From contig JAWKSZ010000023.1 in assembly GCA_041402045.1 (NCBI GenBank), forward strand, positions 1 to 64,000: DNA of 64,000 nucleotides, given 5' to 3'. Both the position numbers and the translations under genes were made by a program. This DNA is from JAGQRJ01 sp041402045. Lineage in GTDB: Bacteria > Planctomycetota > J058. How positions within the stretch are numbered: the stretch's first letter is position 1; each line of letters opens with the position of its first letter. Under the pieces are notes generated by a model, which worked only from the letters and a program-made list of their open reading frames with translations, was not told the origin of the DNA and did not search any database. Below are positions 42,183 through 49,872 of this stretch, piece after piece.

Positions 42183-44038
42183 GTGAGCGACGACGACGCG
42201 ACCTTCGACGACAGCCGCATGTCGATCGGATCTCACCTCGAGGAGCTGCGCTGGCACGTGCTCAAGGCCGTGGGCTACGTGTCCATTGCCTTCGTGATCG
42301 CGTTCTACCTGCAGGGGCCCTTGCTCAAGGTGGCGCAGTGGCCCTACGAGCGCGCCGCCAAGAACGTGATCGACTCGCGCGTGATCCCCGGGGTCGACAA
42401 CGACCTGCGCGACTCGCTGGTCGCGGTCGACGACGGCTACCGTCAGCTCGACCAGAGCTTGAACGAGGCGGCCAAGGACGAGCTCCTGCTCCTCGACGCC
42501 CTCGAGCCGGGGCAACTGCAGAAGGACCTCGAGCAGCTGCTCGAGCAGCAAGCGAGCCTGGGCAAGGAGATCGCCGAGCTCCAGGAGCGCTACGTCGCGC
42601 TGCTCGACGCCGACGAGGTCAGCTTCCAACAGATCCTCGACCTGCGCGCCGAGCGCGAGGGCCTGCTCGCGCAGCAGCGGCAGCTCCAGAGTGTGATCGA
42701 GGAGCGGGTGGGTCCGTTCAAGGACCGCATGGCCAAGCTCCCGCGCATGGAGCTGACCCAGATCCGGCCCCAGGAGGCGTTCCTCTCCGCGCTCAAGCTG
42801 TCCCTGGTGGTGGCCTTGTTCTGCGCCTCGCCCCTGGTCGCCCGCGAGCTGTGGAGCTTCGTGTCCAAGGGCCTCTACCACCACGAGAAGTACGATGCGC
42901 TACTGCGCCGCTGACCGTGGTCGCGTTCATGTGCGGCGCCGCCTTCGGCTACTTCGTGCTGATCCCCTACGGCGTCGAGTTCCTGATCGGCTACCTCCCG
43001 GACGTGTCGGGGAGTATCTCCTTCGGCGAGTACCTCAAGCTGTTCACCCTGCTCACCGTGCTCCTGGGCGCGGTGTTCGAGCTGCCGTTGATCATGGTGT
43101 TCCTGACCCTGATCGGCGTGGGCAGCGCCCCGCTCTACCGGCGCTACTTCAAGTACTGGGTGCTCGCCGCCTTCGTGATCGGCGCCGTGCTCACCCCTCC
43201 CGACCCCGTGACCCAGGTGCTGATGGCGGGGCCGCTGATCGCCCTGTTCTGGGTCGGCGTGGCGGGCTCGGCCTTCGTCGGCGCTCGCGTGCGTGAGACC
43301 GACGAGGACGAGGACGAGACGCCGCCGCCGGCAACCGCCGCGCCGCCGGCGCCGGGACCCCAACCCGCGCCGAGCGCGCAGCCCGCGCCGAGCGCGCAGC
43401 CCGCGCCGAGCGCGCGGCCCGCGCCGAGTGTGCCGCCGCTGCCGGTGCTCGCTCCGCCCCAGGGAACGCGTCCGCGCAGCGACACGCCGGACGAGGACGA
43501 GGACGCGGCCACGGCGAGCGCACCGCCTGCGTCCCCGCGTCGACCGGGTCCCCCGCGTCGCCGCGGACCGACGCGGCGTCCCGCGCGGCGTGCCCCGTCA
43601 CGCCCTGCGCCGTCGGGGACCGGCTCCGCGCCGTCGGGGACCGGCTCCGCGCCGCCGGGCACCGGCCCCGCGCCGTCGGGCACTGGCTCCACGCCGTCGG
43701 GCACGGGCCCTGCGGCTTCCGGTTCGGGGAGCGGCGCCGTCGAGCCTCCTGTGCCGGCGGTGCCACAGGTCACCCACGGCAGCCAGTCGCACTACACCCT
43801 CAGCTCGAGCGAGCTCGACGACCTCGCGGCCCGGCGCGCCGCCCTCGAGGCGGAGCTCATGGCCGAGGAGGAGGACGACGAGGAGTTGCCCTGGACCCCG
43901 GAGCCTGACGACGCCGACCCCGAGGAGTTCCTCGGGGAGTCGGTGGAGCAGCCGCCGCCGCCGCGCCCCGGACCGAAGCCGGGCTCCGGCGAGTTCTACG
44001 GGGACGCCGCGGAGAGCCAGGACGGCGAACCCCGGTGA
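42183..44038 (+). pseudogene. tatC: Twin-arginine translocase TatC with Pro-rich tail, frameshifted
   Basis: GTG 42183 opens a frame encoding SHLEELRWHVLKAVGYVSIAFVIAFYL (TatC helix 1), an unusually large coiled-coil periplasmic loop (about 60-200) and helix 2 (LKLSLVVALFCASPLVARELWSFV). The frame ends at 42914. Helices 3-6 (LTVVAFMCGAAFGYF; GEYLKLFTLLTVLLGAVFELPLIMVFL; YFKYWVLAAFVIGAVLTPPDPVTQ) continue in another frame to 44038. The break is at 42,890-42,905, where KYVMRYAPLTVV would be expected, and needs a net one-base shift. A Pro/Ala/Ser/Gly-repeat and acidic tail of about 250 residues follows. TatC is needed for Tat export (for example of the GMC small subunit), so assembly error is a serious possibility. 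Confidence 0.8.
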
Positions 44039-44712
44039 AGCGCGAGGAGCGGAGGGCGGCGCTGGTCGCTGAGATCCCCCGCTCCTACTCGGGCTGGCTG
44101 CACTTCGTGGCGATCAACCTCGCGACCGTGGCCGCGATCGCGGGGGCGGTCTACGCCGCGCGCGGGGCGGACCCGCGGCTGTGGCTCCTGGTGCTGCCCT
44201 GCTTCGCCTTCGCCAACCTCTGCGAGTGGCTGTTCCACCGGGGGCCGCTCCACGTGCGCACCCGGGGCCTGGGGCGGCTCTATCAGCGGCACGCCGGCGT
44301 GCACCACGTGGCCTTCGTCGAGGGCGACATGGCCTTCCGCGCGTCGCGGGAGCTGGCCCTGGTCCTGTTCCCGCCCTACATGTTCCCGGTGCTGCTCCTG
44401 CTCACCGCGCCGGTGACCGCGGCCCTGGCCCTGGCCGCGCCGCCCCTGGCCTGGGTGTTCCTGGCCTCGGCCTGCGGCTACTACCTGGTCTACGAGTGGC
44501 TGCACCTCCTGCACCACTGGCCGCAGGACGGCTGGCTCGGACGGCGGCGCGCGGTGGCGTGGCTGCGGCGGCACCACGCCCGCCACCACGACCCGCGGCG
44601 CATGCGCGCGGGCAACTTCAACGTCTCGTTCCCGCTCTGCGACTACGCGCTGCGCTCGGTGCTCCCGGCGACGACGGGCGCGACCGAGGAGCCCGCGGCG
44701 TCCCAGGGCTGA
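44035..44712 (+). CDS. Fatty acid hydroxylase/sterol desaturase-like membrane enzyme
   Basis: 225 residues, GTG overlapping the tatC stop (GTGA). About four transmembrane helices with clustered His ligands for a di-iron site: EWLFHRGPLH, RHAGVHH, WLHLLHHW and RRHHARHH. This matches the fatty acid hydroxylase superfamily, which oxidises lipid or carotenoid chains in the membrane. Substrate unknown. The last 70 bases overlap the end of the convergent zinc-protein gene. Confidence 0.8.
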   Translation: MKREERRAALVAEIPRSYSGWLHFVAINLATVAAIAGAVYAARGADPRLWLLVLPCFAFANLCEWLFHRGPLHVRTRGLGRLYQRHAGVHHVAFVEGDMAFRASRELALVLFPPYMFPVLLLLTAPVTAALALAAPPLAWVFLASACGYYLVYEWLHLLHHWPQDGWLGRRRAVAWLRRHHARHHDPRRMRAGNFNVSFPLCDYALRSVLPATTGATEEPAASQG

Positions 44713-45251
44713 GTCGGGGGCGCGACCCGCAGCCCCGTGCGCCAGCGGGTCCGGCGCAGCAACCCGCCGGTGACCAACCCCACGCGCAGCTCGAGGGGCC
44801 TGAGCCCCGCGCGCCGTACACGGACCTCGATCGCCCACGTCCCCGGGTCGCGCTCCCCCGCAGGCAGGAGCGCGAGGCGGGCCTGGGCGTCGCCGCGGGT
44901 GGCGAGGGTCAGCGCGCGGATCCAGGTCGGCGTCCCGAGGGCGAGCTCGACCCGGGCTGCGAGCCAGGGGCTGCGCAGGCTCGCGGGGTCGAGGCTCAAG
45001 CGCAGCCGGGGCACGAGCGGGGCGGGGTCCGGTCGGGGCTCGTGGCTCACGCAGGCCGCCCAGCCGCGGCCCACGGCCCAGGCGTCGCCCTGGCGCGCGG
45101 TGGCCAGACGCTCGAGCAGCGCCGCGTCGTCGCAGCTCGGGCAGCGGGCGAGCTCCCAGCCGCAGCCGGGGTGGACGGGGGCGGCGCAGCGCGGGCAGGC
45201 CAGGGTCCCGCGAGCCTCGCCTCGGCAGAAGGGGCAGCGTGGGCCGCTCAC
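44643..45251 (-). CDS. RING-like zinc-binding protein
   Basis: 202 residues, GTG overlapping the stop of the histidine kinase (GTGA). The first 45 residues carry a RING-type ligand series: CPFC, CPRC, a VHPGCGWEL segment, CPSC. The rest is beta-rich (repeated R/L/V alternation, for example TWAIEVRVRRAGLRPLELRVGLV) and ends without a membrane helix. Translational coupling to the two-component system suggests a shared process. Function unknown; a RING-like fold does not by itself imply ubiquitin chemistry in a bacterium. Confidence 0.65.
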   Translation of the reverse strand: MSGPRCPFCRGEARGTLACPRCAAPVHPGCGWELARCPSCDDAALLERLATARQGDAWAVGRGWAACVSHEPRPDPAPLVPRLRLSLDPASLRSPWLAARVELALGTPTWIRALTLATRGDAQARLALLPAGERDPGTWAIEVRVRRAGLRPLELRVGLVTGGLLRRTRWRTGLRVAPPTQPWDAAGSSVAPVVAGSTERSA

Positions 45252-47098
45252 GCCGAGGCCGCCGGGAAGGTGAGGAGGAAGCACGCGCCGGGGTCGCAGG
45301 GCTCGAGGCTCAGCCCGGCGCGCATGGCCTCGGCCTGCGCCCGCGCGATCGCCAGCCCGAGGCCGGCCCCGCCGACCTCCTGCGGCGAGCGCCCGCGCAC
45401 GAAGCGCTCGAAGATCGCGCGCTGCTCGTCCCCCGGCACCCCGGGGCCCCAGTCGCGCACCCGGACCTCCACGCCCTCGGCCCCCGCGCGCGCCGAGAGC
45501 GCGATCCGCTTCTCCGCGCCGACGCCGTACTTCGCCGCGTTGTCGAGGAGGTTGCCCACGATCTGGTGCAGGGCGTCGGGGTCGGCCTGCACGGCGGGCA
45601 GGTCGTCGTCGAGCTCGACCTCGAGCTCGAAGCCCGCGCCCTCGAGCCGGGTGCGGAAGCTCTCGGCGATCCCGATCAAGGTCGGCGCCAGCTCCAGGGG
45701 GCGGGTCAGGGTGGCCAGGGGCAGGCTGCGCTCGAGGCGCGAGGCGTCGAGCACGTTGCGCACCAGGCGGCTCAAGCGCTCCGACTCCTGGAGCAGGCTC
45801 CCGTAGTAGTCCTGCTGCTTCGCGGGGTCGGTGACCAGCCCGTCGTGGAGCAGCTCGACCATGGCCCGCATGCCGGTCAGCGGCGCCTTGAGCTCGTGGG
45901 TCAGCGCGGCCACGAAGTCGCTGCGGCGGCGGGCGAGGGTGCGCTCGGCCTGGAGGATCCGCCCCAGGATCCAGGCGCCGCTGCCCACGACCAGGAGCGC
46001 CAGGGCCAAGGCGCCGTGCAGGACGCCGCGGCTGCGGGCGAGGGCGAAGTCGGTGGCGTTGGGCGGCGCAGGGTCGACCACGCTCAGGCCGCTGAGGGGC
46101 TCGGGCAGCGGGGTCCCGTGGACGCTGGCCGCGGCGCTGAGGGCGAACTCCAGGGCGCCGGGCGCGGGGCCGGCCTCCAGCCCAGCCGCCGCCGCGGCCA
46201 GGGCCGCCCGAGCCTGCGCGCGCAGCCAGTCGACGTCGAGCACGAGCCCTTGCCACCACTCGCGGTCGGGCTCGAGGGTCTGGGCGGTCGCGGGGACCTG
46301 GACCCGGCGGGCGGCGACGAGGAGCGTCGGCCAGCCGTCGGGGCCCGAGGCGGCGGCGAACAGGCGGAAGGCCTCGACGCGGACCTCGACCCGCGGCGCC
46401 TCGAGCGGCGCGCTGAGCTTGTTCTGGGGGACGTAGGCCTGTTGGCCGTAGTTGCTGGCAGGGTCGACGTCGTTCGCGCCGCGGCGGGTGCGATACGCCT
46501 CCCACTGCCCCTTGAGCTCGGCGTCCACCTGCGGGCTCCGCGAGGCCTCGTCGATCAGGGCCAGGGTTTGCTCGTTCGAGAGGTTGCTCTCGCAGGTGAG
46601 GGGGTCGACCTCGTGCACTCGGGGCGCGACGAGGGGGCCGTCCTGGGGGAGCAGCTCGACGTGCTCCTGCAGCCGGCGCAGCGCGGGCAGTGTGGACGCG
46701 GCCTCGGGGGTGGGGGCCTCGGCCTCGAGCAGCTCGCCAGGGAAGGCAGGGCTCGAGAGCACCCCGTCGCGCAGCTCGAAGTAGGCGGCCACCCCGGGGC
46801 CCGGCTCCTCCGCCAGCGGCGAGACCAGGAGCGCCACGGAGTTGGTCACGAGCTCCGGGGGCAGATACAGGTGCCGGAACTGGTCGTAGGGGCGCGCGCT
46901 CTCCCGCGTGCGCAGGGCCTCGAGCTCGTGGGCGACCTCGGCCACCACCGCCTCGCGGGCGCGCGCGCGCTGACCGAGGGCCTCGGCCTGCAGCCGCTCC
47001 TCCTCGGCCCGAATCCCCTGCAGGCCGAGGGCGTAGAGCATGCCCACCGCGCCGAGGAGCAGCGCGCCCAGGGCGGCGAACACACCTAGCTGCCGCAC
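45248..47098 (-). CDS. Membrane sensor histidine kinase
   Basis: 616 residues from GTG 47098, overlapping the response-regulator gene by 13 bases, with AGGAGGT just upstream. Helix one (about 3-23), a large extracytoplasmic sensor (about 24-345), helix two (GALALALLVVGSGAWIL), then HisKA with the phosphorylated His in ALTHELKAPLTG, and HATPase_c with NLLDNAAKYG (N box), DWGPGVP (G1) and GGAGLGLAIA (G2). The sensor domain has no motif I can name. Partner: the OmpR-type regulator encoded just upstream. Confidence 0.9.
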   Translation of the reverse strand: MRQLGVFAALGALLLGAVGMLYALGLQGIRAEEERLQAEALGQRARAREAVVAEVAHELEALRTRESARPYDQFRHLYLPPELVTNSVALLVSPLAEEPGPGVAAYFELRDGVLSSPAFPGELLEAEAPTPEAASTLPALRRLQEHVELLPQDGPLVAPRVHEVDPLTCESNLSNEQTLALIDEASRSPQVDAELKGQWEAYRTRRGANDVDPASNYGQQAYVPQNKLSAPLEAPRVEVRVEAFRLFAAASGPDGWPTLLVAARRVQVPATAQTLEPDREWWQGLVLDVDWLRAQARAALAAAAAGLEAGPAPGALEFALSAAASVHGTPLPEPLSGLSVVDPAPPNATDFALARSRGVLHGALALALLVVGSGAWILGRILQAERTLARRRSDFVAALTHELKAPLTGMRAMVELLHDGLVTDPAKQQDYYGSLLQESERLSRLVRNVLDASRLERSLPLATLTRPLELAPTLIGIAESFRTRLEGAGFELEVELDDDLPAVQADPDALHQIVGNLLDNAAKYGVGAEKRIALSARAGAEGVEVRVRDWGPGVPGDEQRAIFERFVRGRSPQEVGGAGLGLAIARAQAEAMRAGLSLEPCDPGACFLLTFPAASA

Positions 47099-47799
47099 GC
47101 GACCTCCTCGCCCAGCTTCCAGCCCGCGCCGTGGACCGTGAGCACGATTCGGGGCTCGCTGCGCTCGGGCTCGATCTTCTTGCGCAGCTTGCCGATCGTG
47201 TTCTCGACCGTGCGCGTCTTGACCCCGCTCGCGGTGGGGTAGCCCCACACGTTTACGAGGAACTCGGGCTGGGTCACGACGCGCCCCTTGTGCTGGGCGA
47301 GGTAGCGCAGGATCGCGACCTCCTTGGCCGTGAGCTGGATCGGGTCGCCGCCCTCGAGGGTGCACTCCATGCGCGAGAGGTCCAGGTGTACGCCGTCCAG
47401 GCTCAGGACCTCGGCCTGCTCCTCGCCGTCGCTCCAGCCGCTGCGCCGCAGGCGCGCGTCGACCCGAGCCAGGAGCTCGCGCACCGAGAACGGCTTGACC
47501 ATGTAGTCGTCGGCGCCCAGGGACAGCCCGCGCACCCGGTCGTCCTCGCTGCCGCGTGCGGTGAGCATGAGCACGGGGGTGCGATCGCCGTCCTGGCGCA
47601 GGCGCTGGCACACCTCGAACCCGTCCAGGCCGGGGAGCATGACGTCGAGCACGATCAGGTCGTAGCGGTGCGCGCGCGCGCGACGCAGCGCCTCGGCGCC
47701 GTCCACGGTGTCGTCGACCGAATAGCCCCGCGCGCGCAGCGCGTCGCGCACGGCGGTGCGAATGCTGGGCTCGTCCTCGACGAGGAGGATCGTCTTCAC
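47086..47799 (-). CDS. OmpR/PhoB-family response regulator
   Basis: 237 residues from GTG 47799, with GTGGAGG upstream. The receiver has the acidic pair (VEDE), phosphorylated Asp in LIVLDVMLPG, Thr in LMLTAR and Lys in MVKPFS. The C-terminal winged helix shows PIQLTAKEVAILRYLAQHKGRVV and TRTVENTIGKLRKKI. Divergently transcribed from the VWA gene; the short spacer holds candidate binding sites (47847-47884). Confidence 0.92.
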   Translation of the reverse strand: MKTILLVEDEPSIRTAVRDALRARGYSVDDTVDGAEALRRARAHRYDLIVLDVMLPGLDGFEVCQRLRQDGDRTPVLMLTARGSEDDRVRGLSLGADDYMVKPFSVRELLARVDARLRRSGWSDGEEQAEVLSLDGVHLDLSRMECTLEGGDPIQLTAKEVAILRYLAQHKGRVVTQPEFLVNVWGYPTASGVKTRTVENTIGKLRKKIEPERSEPRIVLTVHGAGWKLGEEVACGS

Positions 47800-47846
47800 G
47801 GCAAGGCCTCCACCGGGATCGTAGACGCGGAGCCCCCCCCGCGCCC

Positions 47847-47884
47847 TGCAACGCGATTGCAAATCCCCGCGACGTCGAGTTGCA
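47847..47884. promoter_or_regulatory. Candidate operator: TGCAA-N5-TTGCA dyad plus a TTGCA half-site
   Basis: TGCAA at 47847-47851 and TTGCA at 47857-47861 form a dyad; another TTGCA lies at 47880-47884, 23 bases from the previous one. The sites stand between the divergent response-regulator and VWA genes, where autoregulation or co-regulation would act. Assignment to the OmpR-type regulator is a guess. Confidence 0.35.
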
Positions 47885-47949
47885 GGCTCGTGGGCGGCGA
47901 TCCGGGGCGCGCGGGCGTCTACTCGGGTGAGCCACAGGAGGTCGCTCGC

Positions 47950-49266
47950 ATGAAGTCCCCACACCCCACCCCGAACCCCGTCCCCACCGTCGAAGCCCTG
48001 CCCGAGTCCGACACCCGGGCGCTGAGCGTCCTGGCGCTGTGCGCCCTGGGCCTCGCCGGCGCCGCCTGCTGGGCCTCGCTCAGCGATCGCGCCGCGCCGG
48101 TCGTCGTCGGTCCCCCGCCCCGCCTGGCGGTCGTCGCCGAGCCCGAGCCCGAACCCCTGCCCGAGCCCGACCCGGCGCAAACCCTGGTCACCGTCGAGCC
48201 CGGGGTCGAGGAGCCCCAGGTCGACGTCGGGCCGCAGACCGCGGCCTCCCCCCGGATCGAGGTCGCCTTCGTGCTGGACACCACCGGGAGCATGGGCAGC
48301 CTGCTCGAGACCGCCAAGCAGAAGATCTGGGGGATCGTGAACGTGCTCGCCACGGCGCGCCCGCAGACCCAGATCGCCCTGGGGCTGGTCGCCTACCGGG
48401 ACGCGGGGGAGGCCTACGTCGCCCAGAGCTACCCGCTCACCGAGGACCTGGACAGCTTCTACGCCGCGTTGATGGCGCTCCAGCCCGTGGGCGGGGGCGA
48501 CGCCCCCGAGGCCGTGCTCGAGGCCCTGGCTGCCGCAGCCAAGGACATGCAGTGGACCGCCCGCGGAGCGCGCACCGTGTTCCTCGTCGGCGACGCTCCG
48601 CCCCACCCCGAGACGCTCCAAGCCTGCCTCGGCGCGCAGGCCTGGGTCGACGGGCAGGGTCAGGCCCTCGAGCCGACGCGGATCAACACGATCCTCTGCG
48701 GCGCCGACCGCAGCGCCGGGGCGGCGTTCCAGTCGATCGCGGGCGCCCACACCGGCGAGTTCGTCGCGATCGAGCCCAACCCCGCCGCGCACACGATCCA
48801 GACCCCCTACGACGCCGAGATCGTGCGGCTCCAGGCCGAGATCGAGGCCACGGTGCTGGCCTACGGCTCCGCGGAGGACAAGGCCCGGGTGTCGAGCCAG
48901 CAGGGCATGAACTACGCCAACAGCGCCGAGGTCCAGTGCCAGCGCGCCTCGGCGTTGACCAAGACCGGGGGCTTCTACAGCAACGACCTGCTGTGGGCGG
49001 TCGAGAACTCGACGGTCGTCCTGGACGAGCTCGACGACGCCTGTCTGCCCGACGAGCTGCGCGGGCTGAAGCCCTCTGCTCGGCGCGAGGCCCTCGAGGC
49101 CCTGCGCGCCAAGCGCGAGGCCGCGAAGCGCGCGCTGCTCGAGGTCGTCGCCCAGCGCGACGGCTGGATCGCGCAGCAGCCCGAGCTCCAGAGCGACTTC
49201 GAGCGCGAGATCCAGGCGATCCTCGCCTCCCAGCTCGCCGAGCACGGCTTCTACTTCGGCTGCTAG
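47950..49266 (+). CDS. Membrane-anchored von Willebrand factor A domain protein
   Basis: 438 residues from ATG 47950, with AGGAGG upstream. An N-terminal transmembrane helix (SVLALCALGLAGAACWASL) and a Pro/Glu-rich stalk precede a VWA domain with MIDAS-like DTTGSMG, GLVAYRD and VFLVGDAPPH. After about residue 290 there is a helical, coiled-coil-rich tail. Likely an extracytoplasmic adhesion or complex-assembly factor using a divalent metal. Its divergent orientation from the two-component system suggests regulation by it. Its stop abuts the next convergent stop. Confidence 0.82.
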   Translation: MKSPHPTPNPVPTVEALPESDTRALSVLALCALGLAGAACWASLSDRAAPVVVGPPPRLAVVAEPEPEPLPEPDPAQTLVTVEPGVEEPQVDVGPQTAASPRIEVAFVLDTTGSMGSLLETAKQKIWGIVNVLATARPQTQIALGLVAYRDAGEAYVAQSYPLTEDLDSFYAALMALQPVGGGDAPEAVLEALAAAAKDMQWTARGARTVFLVGDAPPHPETLQACLGAQAWVDGQGQALEPTRINTILCGADRSAGAAFQSIAGAHTGEFVAIEPNPAAHTIQTPYDAEIVRLQAEIEATVLAYGSAEDKARVSSQQGMNYANSAEVQCQRASALTKTGGFYSNDLLWAVENSTVVLDELDDACLPDELRGLKPSARREALEALRAKREAAKRALLEVVAQRDGWIAQQPELQSDFEREIQAILASQLAEHGFYFGC

Positions 49267-49872
49267 CTAGCTCGCGAGGGCCCACTCCGTGAGGGACTCC
49301 GCCAGCGCCTGGCGCAACGCCTGGCGCTGGTGGCGCAGCGTCCCCCGCAGGAGCTTGGCGACCTCGTCGACCAGCAGCGCCGCGAACTTGGTCACGTCCT
49401 CGGGGGCGGTGGCTCGGAGCAGGCGCTCGGTCCAAAGGGTCAACCGCGAGCCCTCGCCCAAGGGCGGGGGCGCGGTGCCTGCGCGACAGGCCTCGAGGTG
49501 CCCGAGGAGCGTGGCGAGCTCAGCGAGCAGCACGTCCTCTGCCGGCGCGGTGCTCCCGTCGAGCTCGCGCTGGGCGAGGGCGAAGGCCGCGCCCACCGCT
49601 CGGGCGGCGGCGCCGCGGACCAGGAGCGGGTAGCGCCCGAGGCGCCCCCGCCCCAACCCGCGCACCCAGGTGAGCAGGTTCGGCTCCTCGGCGAAGCCGC
49701 GGTCGCCCAGGGCGCGCTGCGCTGCCACCGAGCCCACGTAGGCCGCGAACAGCAGCCGCGGGCGAGGGAGCGTCCCCGCCCGCACCCGCGCTTGGACCAG
49801 CTCGCGCTCGACGTCCAGGTCCCGGGTGGCCAGCCAGCGCTGCTCGAGCTCGCGCAGGCGTCGGTCGCTCAC
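49267..49872 (-). CDS. Hypothetical protein coupled to the WGR/DUF4132 gene
   Basis: 201 residues, GTG overlapping the stop of the upstream gene (GTGA). Entirely helical, Leu/Arg/Ala-rich, with no transmembrane segment, signal or recognised motif; it begins SDRRLRELEQRWLATRD. Such tight coupling points to a partner subunit or accessory of the WGR/DUF4132 protein. Confidence 0.6.
   Translation of the reverse strand: MSDRRLRELEQRWLATRDLDVERELVQARVRAGTLPRPRLLFAAYVGSVAAQRALGDRGFAEEPNLLTWVRGLGRGRLGRYPLLVRGAAARAVGAAFALAQRELDGSTAPAEDVLLAELATLLGHLEACRAGTAPPPLGEGSRLTLWTERLLRATAPEDVTKFAALLVDEVAKLLRGTLRHQRQALRQALAESLTEWALAS

Noticed and set aside
42885..42914. Programmed ribosomal frameshift in tatC
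   Set aside because: No slippery heptamer or downstream pseudoknot is apparent, and several bases differ from the expected codons, so indel mutation or error is more likely.
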